Positions 16,639 through 26,500 of a stretch of DNA of 64,000 bases are shown piece by piece; position 1 is the first letter of the stretch; each line of letters starts with the position of its first letter. The DNA lies in contig JABUFB010000008.1 in assembly GCA_013314775.1 (NCBI GenBank), positions 248,001 to 312,000 of the forward strand, given 5' to 3'. The notes below the pieces were generated by a model. The model worked only from the letters and a program-made list of their open reading frames with translations. It did not search any database and was not told the origin of the DNA. The position numbers and the translations under genes are program-made. The DNA comes from Armatimonadota bacterium (GTDB taxonomy: Bacteria > Armatimonadota > Zipacnadia > Zipacnadales > JABUFB01).

Positions 16639-17096
16639 CTGACGCAAGGCGGCGGGAGTACGGAGCTTACACAGTCGAGCTTGCGCTGGTCATCCCGGTG
16701 CTGATGGCCTTCATTCTGGGCATACTCGAGGCGGGTAACATCATCCATCACTCGGTGAGCATCGCACACGCCTCCCAGGAGGCGGTGCGCAGACTGGCGA
16801 TCGGCGACACCGTGGACGGTGCCCGCGCGGTCCTGCTGGACCAACTAGGCAACCCTTGCTGCAGCACCGTGAACATTGAGGCCGAATATCGCCGCAGGCA
16901 AGGAAACGGCCTTACAGCCTGGGCGCCGCTGCCCGAAAATGAGTCAGGGAACACTGCGCCCATCGGTTCTCAGATCCGCGTGACTGTCACGCGCAGGCAC
17001 GTGCTTCTGTTCGGCGTCCTTTTTGGCCGGCTTGCCGGCGGCGCAGGACAGCCAGCGATCGACCTTGTCGTTTCACGCACCACCAACCGGGAGTAG
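16635..17096 (+). CDS. tadE: TadE-like pseudopilin
   Basis: A 153-residue TadE-family protein. GTG 16635 overlaps the previous stop by four bases. After a short basic N-terminus it shows GAYTVELALVIPVLMAFILG: a Gly at the processing site, Glu at +5 and a single N-terminal hydrophobic helix, as in TadE and TadF, which are cleaved by the same peptidase as Flp and needed for pilus assembly. The rest is a beta-rich periplasmic domain with a Cys-Cys pair (NPCCSTVN). Only one TadE/F-type gene is present here; most complete loci have two. Position between pilin and assembly ATPases fits. Confidence 0.85.
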   Translation: MTDARRREYGAYTVELALVIPVLMAFILGILEAGNIIHHSVSIAHASQEAVRRLAIGDTVDGARAVLLDQLGNPCCSTVNIEAEYRRRQGNGLTAWAPLPENESGNTAPIGSQIRVTVTRRHVLLFGVLFGRLAGGAGQPAIDLVVSRTTNRE

Positions 17097-17132
17097 CGGG
17101 ACGCGAATGGGAAGAAACGCAGCCCGCCGAAA

Positions 17133-18323
17133 ATGATCCGAGTACTGATCACCGAGATAGCGCCCGGCCTCGCAGAAGGTATCCGGGCTGCGCTGGCAAC
17201 AGTGGACGACGTACATGTTACGGGGTACGCTCGCGACGGCCTTGAGGCCGTCCAGATGGCCGTCACCACTCGTCCCGAGATACTCCTCCTGCATGATCAT
17301 CTCCCGGGCCTGTCGGGGCCCTCGGCCTGCGAACTGATCTCCCTCGTTGCTCCCGGCGTGGCCTGCGCACTGCTGTGTGACGACTCCAGCGAACAGACCT
17401 TGCGCAGAGCCATGCGCGCCGGTGCCAGGGCGGTAATCACCCCCGCCACGTCGCCACAGCAGCTTGCCCAGATAATTGCGGACCTCAAGACGCTGCCTGC
17501 GCGGAGACGGGACCCTGAGTACCGCATGGCACTCGACCCTGACGCCATGCCTCAGACGATCGCCCTCCTTTCGCCACGGGATGGTGCCGGCAAGTCCACG
17601 CTGGCGGCAAATCTCGGTGCAGCGCTCCTGTCCCACGCTCCCGACAAGGTGGTCCTCGTCGACCTCTCGGGACAGTTCGGCAGCCTTGCGCTTCTGCTCA
17701 ACTCAAAACCCGCGGGAAATGTACTGGACCTGGCCGGTTACGCGATGGAGATGGACCTGGACCTGGTGGAGACCTTTCTCTTCAGCCACCCCTCTGGGCT
17801 AAAGCTCCTCGCCGGCGCAGCGCGCCCTGACCCCGCCTGGATGGACATCCTTTCCGTCAACTTCATCGCCGCTCTGCTCGGCATTCTGCGTCGCAGGTAC
17901 CGCTACATCATCTGCGATCTTCCTGCTACCGTCTGGCCGGGATCACTTTACGCCGCCAGCCGAGCGCAGTTGGCTCTCTGCGTGGGAAGCCTGTGGAGCA
18001 TCACCGAACTCAATGCACTGGCCGAAATGATCGACGCGTTCGTGCCCCATTTTGTTACCGACGAGTCCTTCCGTCTCGTGCTCAATCGCGCGGCAAACCA
18101 GGATGCCTTTGACGAGGCCGCGCTGCGCAAGGCCACTCGGAAGAAAATCTGGCACTCAGTCCCCAATGACTCTCAGACTGTGCACGCAGCCGCGAACGAC
18201 GGAGTGCCCGCGGTGCTTGCGAAGCCGTCATCACCCTTTTCACGGAGCATCACCCAGCTGGCCGATAAGATCGTCGAGGAGGCGCGGGCACGGGTTCCCG
18301 CACCTGAAGAGACCGGCGCCTGA
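17133..18323 (+). CDS. cpaE: CpaE/TadZ-like pilus-localisation ATPase with receiver domain
   Basis: A 396-residue protein. Residues 1-120 are a response-regulator-like receiver domain (opening MIRVLITEIAPGLAEGIRAAL, Asp55 in LLLHDHLPG at the phosphorylation position). Residues about 140-390 form a ParA/MinD-type ATPase with the loop SPRDGAGKST (Lys154). The signature lysine of deviant Walker A motifs is Arg149 here and the usual GG is DG, so nucleotide handling may be unusual. VVLVDLSGQFGSLAL and RYIICDLPATVWPGS are the following ParA-type strands. TadZ/CpaE proteins place the Tad machine at the pole or other site. Retention of the Asp suggests phospho-control is possible. It lies between tadE and cpaF. 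Confidence 0.85.
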   Translation: MIRVLITEIAPGLAEGIRAALATVDDVHVTGYARDGLEAVQMAVTTRPEILLLHDHLPGLSGPSACELISLVAPGVACALLCDDSSEQTLRRAMRAGARAVITPATSPQQLAQIIADLKTLPARRRDPEYRMALDPDAMPQTIALLSPRDGAGKSTLAANLGAALLSHAPDKVVLVDLSGQFGSLALLLNSKPAGNVLDLAGYAMEMDLDLVETFLFSHPSGLKLLAGAARPDPAWMDILSVNFIAALLGILRRRYRYIICDLPATVWPGSLYAASRAQLALCVGSLWSITELNALAEMIDAFVPHFVTDESFRLVLNRAANQDAFDEAALRKATRKKIWHSVPNDSQTVHAAANDGVPAVLAKPSSPFSRSITQLADKIVEEARARVPAPEETGA

Positions 18324-18382
18324 ACCCGTCGACAGACCCGCCTAGCACATCCCACTCACAGTCACGAAAGGCAGGCCCCGAC

Positions 18383-19735
18383 ATGGCTGCGAACCCCGAA
18401 GCAGCGTGGGACAATGAATACCTTGCCAAGAGCAACCGGGCTCTCGCAGCCCAGTTGCTTCGTCTTCAGACTCAGGTGCACGAGCGACTACTCGCGGAGA
18501 CGGACCTGCAGGACCTGCAACGCATGACTCGTGAGCAGCTTCTCGAACGCGTCGGCATCATTACCAGCGAAGCCGCTCGGACTTCCCGCTTCACCCTCAC
18601 CGCGCGCATGCGGCAGCAGGTCTTGTCCGAGGTCTACAACGAAGTGCGCGGGTTCGGCCCAATTCAGGCCCTCCTTGACGATGACGGGATCACCGAGGTT
18701 ATGGTGAACGGTCCCCGCGCAATATTCGTGGAGCGCAACGGCAAGGTCGAGGAAGTGGAGCGCCAGTTCGTCGACGACCTTCACGTGATGCGCATCCTAA
18801 ACAAGATCATCGCGCCTCTGGGCAGACGCCTGGACGAGTCCATGCCCATGGTTGATGCCCGACTGCCGGATGGCTCCCGGGTCAATGCCATTATCCCGCC
18901 GGTCTCGGTCACCGGGCCCTGCGTCACTATCCGCAAGTTCTCCCGCGAGCCTTTCAGCGTGGACAACCTCATCTCTCTCGGCACCCTCACCGAACCCATG
19001 CGGGAGTTCCTCCGCGCCTGCGTCGAAGCGCGCCTGAATATCCTGGTTGCAGGCGGCACCGGAAGCGGGAAAACCACAACACTCAACGTGCTGTCCTCCA
19101 TGATTCCCGCGGGGGAACGTATCGTCACCATCGAAGATGCCGCAGAACTGCGTCTGCAGCAGCGCCACGTCATCACCCTGGAATCTCGCCCGCCCAATCT
19201 CGAGGGCCGTGGTGAGATCACCATCCGCCAGCTTGTGAGGAACGCCCTGCGTATGCGCCCGGACCGCATCATCATCGGCGAGGTGCGCGGCGGCGAAGCA
19301 CTGGATATGCTTCAAGCCATGAACACGGGGCATGACGGCAGCCTCAGCACCTGCCACGCCAACTCACCCCGCGATGTTCTCTCACGCCTGGAGACCATGA
19401 CGCTGATGTCGGGAGCCGAACTGCCTTCCCGCGCGATTCGCGAGCAGATCGCGGCGGCAATCGACCTCATCGTCCAGCAAGCTCGTCTCCGCGACGGCTC
19501 TCGCAGAATTACGCATATTACCGAAGTCCAGCATATGGAATCCGACCGGATCGTAACCCAGGACCTCTACAAGTTCGAGCAGGAAGGCGTGGATATGGCC
19601 GGTCGCGTAGTGGGGAAGTTTGTCTTCACCGGACTTCGCCCGCTCTTCGCCGACAAGCTTGCGGCTCAGGGCGTCCGCCTGCCCACCGACCTGCAGCAGG
19701 CATGGATGGGAGCGAGGAAAGCATGCCCCCAGTAG
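18383..19735 (+). CDS. cpaF: CpaF/TadA secretion ATPase
   Basis: A 450-residue hexameric ATPase of the type II/IV secretion superfamily that powers Flp pilus extension and perhaps retraction. Visible motifs: Walker A GGTGSGKTTTLN (residues about 224-235), an Asp box around IVTIEDAAELRLQQ, Walker B RPDRIIIGEVRGGEALD, and the His box GHDGSLSTCHANSPRD. The N-terminal 100 residues are the helical leader typical of CpaF, ending in RGFGPIQALLDDDGITEVMVNG. Length is normal for the family. The ATG follows GAAAGG about ten bases upstream. It overlaps the tadB frame at its end. Confidence 0.95.
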   Translation: MAANPEAAWDNEYLAKSNRALAAQLLRLQTQVHERLLAETDLQDLQRMTREQLLERVGIITSEAARTSRFTLTARMRQQVLSEVYNEVRGFGPIQALLDDDGITEVMVNGPRAIFVERNGKVEEVERQFVDDLHVMRILNKIIAPLGRRLDESMPMVDARLPDGSRVNAIIPPVSVTGPCVTIRKFSREPFSVDNLISLGTLTEPMREFLRACVEARLNILVAGGTGSGKTTTLNVLSSMIPAGERIVTIEDAAELRLQQRHVITLESRPPNLEGRGEITIRQLVRNALRMRPDRIIIGEVRGGEALDMLQAMNTGHDGSLSTCHANSPRDVLSRLETMTLMSGAELPSRAIREQIAAAIDLIVQQARLRDGSRRITHITEVQHMESDRIVTQDLYKFEQEGVDMAGRVVGKFVFTGLRPLFADKLAAQGVRLPTDLQQAWMGARKACPQ

Positions 19736-20658
19736 CCATCATCGCGGCCGCAACACTCCTCACCGGGGTCGCAATCGCCGCGCTGATCATGGCCTTCTCG
19801 TCCGCGCGAAGGCAGGAATCCGGCGACGAGCCTGTGGCCGTTGAGCCTGCTCCGCAACCCCACGTCCGTCCGGGAGACGCCTCGCCCATCATCACCGGCA
19901 CTCTCCAGCGCATGGGCGTCAACCGCCGTCTTCAGTGGATGCTGCTGCAGGCCGGCTTGCTCCTGCGCCCTTCCGAGCTTGTCGCGCTCATGCTTGGATG
20001 CGCCGGGGCAGGCTTCGTCATCGGCATGGTGGTGAGACAGCTGCTCGGAGCCATAGTACTGGCCCTCGTCGGGCTGATGATCCCCTGGTTCTATGTGAGC
20101 ATCCGCATCAGCGCACGGCGCAGGTCTCTGGGGAACCAGCTTGCCGAGGCCCTCTCAATGATGGCCTCCTCTTTGCGCTCCGGCTACTCCTTCCTGCGCG
20201 CAATGCAGGTGGTCTGCGACGAAATGGATCCGCCAATCTCTGAAGAGTTCGGGCGATTGCTGGATGAGTTGAATGTCGGCGTGTCGCAGGAAGATGCCCT
20301 CAAGCACCTGCATGAGCGCTGCCCCACACCGGACGTGGAACTGGTAGTCACCGCATGCCAGATCCAGGCAAATGTCGGCGGCAATCTCGCCGAGATTCTC
20401 GAGACCGCTGCTGAGATGATACGCGAGCGCGTGCGTCTTCACGGCGAGATCAACGCCCTGACTGCCGAAGGACGCCTGTCGGCAGGGATTCTGGCGGCCT
20501 TGCCCGTATTCCTGGCACTCGTGGTGGACCGGCTAAGTCCCGGTTACCTGCAACCACTCTTCTCCACAAAGCCGGGGCTAATAATGTTCGGCGGCGCATC
20601 CGTCGCGATGCTGGCTGGGCTCGCCCTGATCAAGAAGATGCTGAATATTCAGATATAA
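19723..20658 (+). CDS. tadB: TadB-like inner-membrane platform protein
   Basis: A 311-residue T2SSF-domain protein. ATG 19723 has GAGGAA six bases upstream and overlaps the cpaF end by 13 bases; an ATG at 19702 is possible. A first helix (AIIAAATLLTGVAIAALIMAF) leads to a cytoplasmic linker, two helices around residues 85-125, the conserved F domain (NQLAEALSMMASSLRSGYSF, near residue 145) and two C-terminal helices. It forms the membrane platform with TadC that couples CpaF to pilus assembly. Order and coupling with cpaF and tadC are as in standard Tad loci. Confidence 0.9.
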   Translation: MPPVAIIAAATLLTGVAIAALIMAFSSARRQESGDEPVAVEPAPQPHVRPGDASPIITGTLQRMGVNRRLQWMLLQAGLLLRPSELVALMLGCAGAGFVIGMVVRQLLGAIVLALVGLMIPWFYVSIRISARRRSLGNQLAEALSMMASSLRSGYSFLRAMQVVCDEMDPPISEEFGRLLDELNVGVSQEDALKHLHERCPTPDVELVVTACQIQANVGGNLAEILETAAEMIRERVRLHGEINALTAEGRLSAGILAALPVFLALVVDRLSPGYLQPLFSTKPGLIMFGGASVAMLAGLALIKKMLNIQI

Positions 20659-20701
20659 GGGCCGAGTGGGGAAATCCAGGTCTCGCGGAGGCTGATGCAG
20701 T

Positions 20702-21628
20702 GTGCTACTGATCCTCATCGCTGGGCTGGTCTTCGTTGCCGCAGCCTTCGCCGCCATGGCCGCAGTCATGGAGAGCCAGTCTCGCACAATGTCCAACCGT
20801 TTCGCTCAGTTGGCGGCAGGGGTCGCGGTGGACGAGGTGCCGGAAGCGGTCCGCGGCAGCTTCCGTGAACGTGTCCTGTCCCCGCTGTTCCAGCGTCTCA
20901 ATGCCTTCGCCCTGCGACTGACACCGAAGGCATCGGCGAAAGCGATGGCCTTGCGCCTGGGGCGCGCCGGGCAGCCGTGGGGTCTGAATCCCGGCACGTG
21001 GACCCTGGTTCAGGGAGCTGGACTTGTTGTGGGGATCGCAGGTTGTCTGGTGGTCCTCAAGACCACTCATTTGGACCCGCCACTGCGTATCGCCGTCGGG
21101 CTGGCGATCGCCGGGGTCGGGCTGATCGCCCCCGGTCACATTCTCGACAGCCAGGCGAAGGCCCGACAGTCTGTGATTCGCAGGGCCCTGCCGGATGTCA
21201 TCGATCTTCTCGTGGTGAGCGTGGAGGCTGGACTTGGTCTGGATGCCAGCGTTCAAGAAGTCATCGCACGGCGCAAGGGGCCGCTGCTGGACGAGTTCGC
21301 GCGGGTACTTGCCGAAATTCGCGTTGGCAAGACGCGACGTGCAGCCTGGCAGGAGATGGCCACACGGGTAGACATTCTGGAGCTGAAAGTCTTCGTGGCA
21401 GCGTTGATTCAGGCGGAAGAGTTGGGCTCCAGCATCGCAGGGGTGATGCGCGGTCAGGCGGACGCCTTGCGTACACGAAGGAGTCTCGCCGTGCGGGAAG
21501 TGGCAGCGATGCTCCCTGTGAAGATGCTGTTTCCGTTGGTCTTCTTCATCTTTCCGGGGATCTTCGTGGTCATTCTCGGCCCTGGCGTCGTGAACATCAT
21601 GGACACCTTCGGCCGCATTGGGTTCTGA
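20702..21628 (+). CDS. tadC: TadC-like inner-membrane platform protein
   Basis: A 308-residue T2SSF-domain protein following tadB by 43 bases. GTG 20702 has GGAGG ten bases upstream. The plan matches TadC: one N-terminal helix (LLILIAGLVFVAAAFAAMAA), a central helix pair (residues about 105-150), the F domain around RRALPDVIDLLVVSVEAGLG and a C-terminal helix pair ending LFPLVFFIFPGIFVVILGPG. It pairs with TadB. It ends the cluster: secretin (RcpA/CpaC), RcpB/CpaB, TadD, TadG and prepilin peptidase are not found before the next, oppositely oriented gene. Confidence 0.9.
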   Translation: MLLILIAGLVFVAAAFAAMAAVMESQSRTMSNRFAQLAAGVAVDEVPEAVRGSFRERVLSPLFQRLNAFALRLTPKASAKAMALRLGRAGQPWGLNPGTWTLVQGAGLVVGIAGCLVVLKTTHLDPPLRIAVGLAIAGVGLIAPGHILDSQAKARQSVIRRALPDVIDLLVVSVEAGLGLDASVQEVIARRKGPLLDEFARVLAEIRVGKTRRAAWQEMATRVDILELKVFVAALIQAEELGSSIAGVMRGQADALRTRRSLAVREVAAMLPVKMLFPLVFFIFPGIFVVILGPGVVNIMDTFGRIGF

Positions 21629-21848
21629 CCAGTCGGATTGAGGCCCGTGCCTTCCGCTGTCTGCCGTATGCAGCGCGCGGGCCCCTACCGCGCCGGCCGT
21701 TAGTCTTCTGGTCGCGTACTGTGGGCACCTGTGGCCCGCCTTTGGCCGTTGCCTTCAAGCCCCGCAGGGGCGACAGCCTTTTGCCTTCAGCGTGAGCCGG
21801 TGGACCTGCTGCGAAAGAGAGCGGGCCGGGGTGAAGCCCCCCGTTCCC

Positions 21849-22802
21849 TCACCTCAGTTCGCGCCTGAGAATGGCGAATCGTCGCGTCACCTTGAAGCCG
21901 AACCGGTTGTACACTTTCCTGGCGGTGTCCTCGCTGGTCCACAGAACCCATGCGTTGTGGTGTCCGGCGCGCCGCATTGCTTCCAGGCATTTTGCCAGCA
22001 GCACCGTTCCGATCCCCCGGCCCTGGAAATCGTCGCGCACGCCGAAGGGGCCGAAATGCTCGCCTTCATACTGGCAGTAGCCGATGACCTCCCCATTCAT
22101 CTCCGCCACCGTGAACTGGTCGTAACTCGCGTGCCCGCGAGATGCATCGATCAGAAGCTCTCGGGCATGGCGCACCCAATCGCCCGGCATATGCTCCTGC
22201 AGCATAGCCATGAGCGCTGGGATGCGGCTCGGGTCGAGGGCGCCGATCCGGATGCCCGCCGCTGCCAGCTCTGGTTCGCGGGTCAGGTGCGCGGCCGTGT
22301 CCAGCAGTACGATATTTGCGTCCATGCTGATTGCATCGGCAACCTGCACGAATTCCCGCGCCAGCAGAAAACGCAGGCCATCGGAATACCCGTCCAGATC
22401 GACTCCGGGCACGAAGTAGTTGGGCGCATAGGGTGCGATGCTCACCTGACTGCACCCCGTTTCCCGGCACAGCTGCGTTGCCCGCTCGAGCAGCGCCGAT
22501 CCGAGCCCCTTGCCCCGCTGGGCCGGACGCACTCCCATGGCGGTGATCCATGCCCTACCGGATTCCAGCCCCACCCCTTCCAGCGCGACGCGGCGCATCA
22601 CCAGGAGACAAAACCCTGTGACGTCCCCGATCCCGCCAGTTACCAGCAGTCGCGACGGGTCGAAATTCGGGTCCAGCAGCACTTTGCGCCGGAATGTCGC
22701 GATATCGATCGGATCCAACGGCAGCGCCGCATTCCAGGCCGCAACCAGCGACGCTTCGTCCTCGCAACTGTACGGGCGCACCCCAGGGGGCATCGGACTC
22801 AC
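21849..22802 (-). CDS. Tandem GNAT-domain acetyltransferase
   Basis: A 317-residue protein with two GNAT folds. The first (residues about 1-150) has the acetyl-CoA loop VRPAQRGKGLGSALL; the second (about 165-315) has VRDDFQGRGIGTVLL and ends with the usual YNRFGF motif. Dual-GNAT proteins include mycothiol synthase and several uncharacterised families in which one half is often inactive; both P-loop-like motifs are intact here. It follows the PIG-L-like gene by eight bases on the same strand. A pairing of PIG-L deacetylase and dual GNAT recalls the MshB/MshD steps of mycothiol synthesis, but no ligase or glycosyltransferase is present, so that is only a resemblance. GTG start, GAGA upstream. 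Confidence 0.85.
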   Translation of the reverse strand: MSPMPPGVRPYSCEDEASLVAAWNAALPLDPIDIATFRRKVLLDPNFDPSRLLVTGGIGDVTGFCLLVMRRVALEGVGLESGRAWITAMGVRPAQRGKGLGSALLERATQLCRETGCSQVSIAPYAPNYFVPGVDLDGYSDGLRFLLAREFVQVADAISMDANIVLLDTAAHLTREPELAAAGIRIGALDPSRIPALMAMLQEHMPGDWVRHARELLIDASRGHASYDQFTVAEMNGEVIGYCQYEGEHFGPFGVRDDFQGRGIGTVLLAKCLEAMRRAGHHNAWVLWTSEDTARKVYNRFGFKVTRRFAILRRELR

Positions 22803-22810
22803 TCTCTTTC

Positions 22811-23509
22811 TCAGAGCGTCTCGCGGGTCACGAAAATGTCCTTTTCATCGATGGCAAAGGCCTGAGCGTGGGCCACGCGCAGGCCGATTCCATGCAGCCG
22901 CGTGCGGGCTTGGTACCAGTCCCAGTAGGGGTATCTGCCTTCCCCGCGGCCGATTGCGAAACACCGGAACACTTCCGCCCAGGCGTCCATCTCCGCACTC
23001 ACATCCACGTACACGTAGGGCCGGAAGCCCTCCGTGTCTTCCCAGTTGTCCGCGTAGTACGCCCGCGGGCAGCGCGTAGCGGGCAGACCGTCCAGGTCGA
23101 AGTGCCGGATGGCAGCGAGAAACACCGCGCGCCGCGTCAATTCGTGGGCTGCTTCGTGATCCCGGTGGATGCTTCGGCTCCAGTGGGTGATGATGACGCT
23201 GGGTCGAAGCACTCTGAGAATTCGCGCGATTTCCCGCGCCGTCTCCTCATCCGCATCAAGTTCGCCGTCCTTGCAGTCAAGGAAATGCGCCTGTGCCCCG
23301 ATGACTTCCGCCGCCGCCAGCGCCTCTTCCCTCTTCTGCGCCCCGTATTCCCCAACGCAGAGCGTCGCGTGCCCCTTCTCGCCCAGCGTCAAGTGCACGA
23401 GATGCGCATCCCAGCCGGCCCGGACATGTCTGATGAGCGTTGCTCCCGCCGAAAACTCCATATCCGCCGCATGCGCACCAATCGCCACGATGCAGGGCCT
23501 GTCAGTCAT
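22811..23509 (-). CDS. PIG-L-family deacetylase-like protein lacking the usual catalytic Asp
   Basis: A 232-residue protein of the PIG-L/LmbE fold, zinc enzymes that remove N-acetyl groups from sugars. ATG 23509 has AGGAGA six bases upstream. The signature normally reads AHPDDxE. Here it is AHAADMEF: His13 and Asp16 (zinc ligands) remain, but the residue that serves as general base (second-to-last Asp) is Ala15. The second metal region, THWSRSIHRDHEAAHE, is intact. Either another residue provides the base, as in some uncharacterised members, or the protein is not a deacetylase. Last gene but one of a minus-strand run with heparinase-like and lipoprotein genes upstream. Confidence 0.85.
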   Translation of the reverse strand: MTDRPCIVAIGAHAADMEFSAGATLIRHVRAGWDAHLVHLTLGEKGHATLCVGEYGAQKREEALAAAEVIGAQAHFLDCKDGELDADEETAREIARILRVLRPSVIITHWSRSIHRDHEAAHELTRRAVFLAAIRHFDLDGLPATRCPRAYYADNWEDTEGFRPYVYVDVSAEMDAWAEVFRCFAIGRGEGRYPYWDWYQARTRLHGIGLRVAHAQAFAIDEKDIFVTRETL

Positions 23510-23554
23510 CTCATCTCTCCTCGCGATGGGCGCGTGTCCTGCTGCCGAGGGTGT

Positions 23555-23574
23555 GACAGGCAATTCTGCCTGTC
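23555..23574. terminator. Compact hairpin after the heparinase-like gene
   Basis: GACAGGCA at 23555-23562 pairs perfectly with TGCCTGTC at 23567-23574 around a 4-base loop, nine bases past the heparinase-like stop on the minus strand. No T-run follows on that strand. It would cap or attenuate the long upstream message before the PIG-L-like gene. Confidence 0.5.
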
Positions 23575-23582
23575 CGGAACTG

Positions 23583-26500
23583 TCACTCACCCACCACATC
23601 CGCCTCAACCCGCACCACTTCCAGCGTATCCCCCACCCCGTACTGCCAGATATTCGCCATTCTGCCCAGGAATGCCCGTTCGAGGGTCTCCCGGTCGGCG
23701 CCTTCAACGAACACCCGCGTCTCCGATCCCGACTTGCGCCAGGTCCCGCATACCTTCAGGCTTGCATCCCCCTCGCCAAGCCTGCTTCCCGCGAAATACA
23801 GGTGCCTGCTCTCAATTAGGTTTCCCTCATTGTCAACGCCGCCCGTGGACAGCGTGAAATGGGCGCCCACCTCCAGCCTCCCATCCTCCACCGCCGTCAC
23901 CGGGCCCTTTGCGAGCAGCGCCGACGTGTCCAGCGTCAGCCACAGCCGGTCGCCTTCGCGCGCCGTCGCTACCACCCGGAACATCGCCGTCCTCCACTCA
24001 TTGAAGATGCGCACTGCTCTCCCGGGCTCACAGATGGCCTCCAGCGCTTCGGAGTACGGGATTGCCACCCTCTGCGCGGGGCAGTCGGTGGCCACGAGCT
24101 CCGCATGGGCGTAGCCGGGGCCCTGCCCCGGAGCCCAGTGCCCTGCCTGCACGTCGCGCCGGATCTCGCCGTTCACAGTTGAGATGACGCGGATGCCGTG
24201 CTCCCGGTGGGCAGTGGTCAGGCTCGGTCCGGCCGGAGTGCCGATGCACACCCGATCGCTGCCTCCCTCGTAGCTGACCTCGATCTCCAGCGGGTCCTGC
24301 GAAATGACCCGCACGCCTGTCACCGTGGGCGCATCTCCCTGGTAGGCATCGAGTACCGTCAGGAACAGGGATCTCTCCGTGATCTCGGCCGTTCTGCGCA
24401 GGAATACGTAGTCCAGTCCCCAGTCCTGGGGCCGCGCAGGAGAGCGTCCCGTGCCCATAATCGCCTCCAGCGGCCCTCCCAGCGGGATCACATGCACGTT
24501 GAGCCGGTCCCTCTCGGCCATCCCGTAGTCCCACGTCCAGACCGCCGGCCCATCCAATCGCGCCCGGCGTATATTGCGCACGAAGCTCGGGAAGTTCACC
24601 CACTCCCGGCCCCACCGGTCCTTGTACCTGGCGAACTGCGCCACATCCGGTCCCGCCAGCGTTCCCGTCTCCTGAACCTTCCAGTCGAGGTCCGGCGCTT
24701 TCGGCGACACCAGCGGACCGTGCCAGCTCTGGTCTCGCTGATCCCCGCCGTTTACCGCGAACAGGTCCACCACATAGAACCGCTTGGGGTCGATGTCCAC
24801 CAGCAAGACCGTACGCTCATACAGGTCCACACCTGGAGCGGCCGCCTTGCTCAGGCCCGCCTCCGTCGGGTACGGGTTGTGATGCGCTACAATCGCGTGC
24901 ACGCCGCTCTCGGACACGAACAGCGAGGACTCATTGCCCACGCGCTGGCGGGTATCCGCCTGGGTCTCCCCCACGCTCACCGTATTGTGAGCCATGATAT
25001 TGGCATCCCATTCCCAGCGGTAATCCCAACCGAATGGGTAGCCAAGATCAGGCAGCAAGTCGATCCCGCGGGCGAAGAACTCCAGATTGAGATTGTCCTG
25101 CTGCCGGTGTCCCGGTGTGGCCGCGTAGTTGAGCACCACCGCGCGGCGATTGTCGCCCTCACCGCTTTCCAGGATTCCCACGCCGTAGTCATCCAGCAGG
25201 CGTGAGCGCCGCACAATCTGCCCCGAATCGCCCGCAATCGCTGCCTCGAGTGCCTCCGCCGGGTACTCTTCGAACAACTCCCCCGCGATCATCGTTCCGT
25301 TCGGTCGGGTGCTCGCCCGGGCGTACTTCGGGTCGCCGAAGCGCTCGAAGGCGTACAGGTTGGGCGCTCCCACATACGAATAGTAGTCAGGCTTCACGCG
25401 CCTGGGCACGAGCCTGCCCGCGCAATCACCGATGGAGGGGATGAAGGTGTCCATCACCATGACGTCGATGAAGTAATCGAACATCGCCCGGGCCTTTGCT
25501 TCGGCGAAGATGTCCGGGTACCGCTCCACCGGCAGAAGATCCGGATGCAGCCCACGCGCCTGTTCCATAAGCCGCGCCACGCGGATGAAGTCGAACTTGA
25601 TTGCATTGTAGTTCGGGCTCTCATGCCCGCCTCCGTCCCTGTAAAGCCCGTTCGCCAGTATGTATGCAGCCCGTCCCTCTCCGTGGTACGTATACTCCAG
25701 CATGTCCAGGGAGTTCGGGCTGGGCCCGGTGTAGTCATCCAGCACCAGCGCGATGGTCATCGCCAGCGCCTGGTGGTGCCCCTCGTTACCGTGAATGTCA
25801 CCGTTGAGCAGTCCTACGGCTGCAGCCTTGAGAATGTACCTCTCGATATACCTCCGCAGGTCGTCGGCATTCTCCACCGGGAGGCCCTTGCTACGCACGA
25901 ACTCAATCAGCGCTTCATCCTGCCCCAGGTAGTCATAGATGGCGTCGTACGCCAGTACCGCCGCCTCGGTGCAGAAGGTCTCCCAGATGAGGTCGGTGAT
26001 CATCCCGCCTGTTTTCCAGGTGTAATGCGGGTGCCGGCCGCCGTAGGGCGCCAGGTACAACCTGTCCTTGCGGTCATCGTGATTGGGGTACTCCGACGCA
26101 AGCCGTGCCAGCAGCACCCCGCACTTGTGGGCATACTGCGTATCTCCCGTAAGCAACCACGCTTGCGAGAGCGCCCGCAGGCAGGGGATCGTCACCGCGC
26201 AGTACGCCGCATGGGCATACTCCCGCAGCATGTAGAATCGCCGGCCCTTATGCAGGATCCCGTTCCCGTCGTCGGGGAACTCGCCCGAGGTCATGTCCCC
26301 GTTCACCCAGTCATTGCTGGGGTACCATTCCTTTCCCAGCGCGCACTGGATTTGGTACGGGTGCCGGATCGGGTCTATGCGCCATGGGTGGAAGGCATTG
26401 ATCTTCCGCACTTCCGTGCCGTGAATGGGGCACTCCGCCATGGTTTCGTGCGTCGAAACCCTCGGCAGACGCGTCGTCGGCTGCAAGAGCCACATGAACT

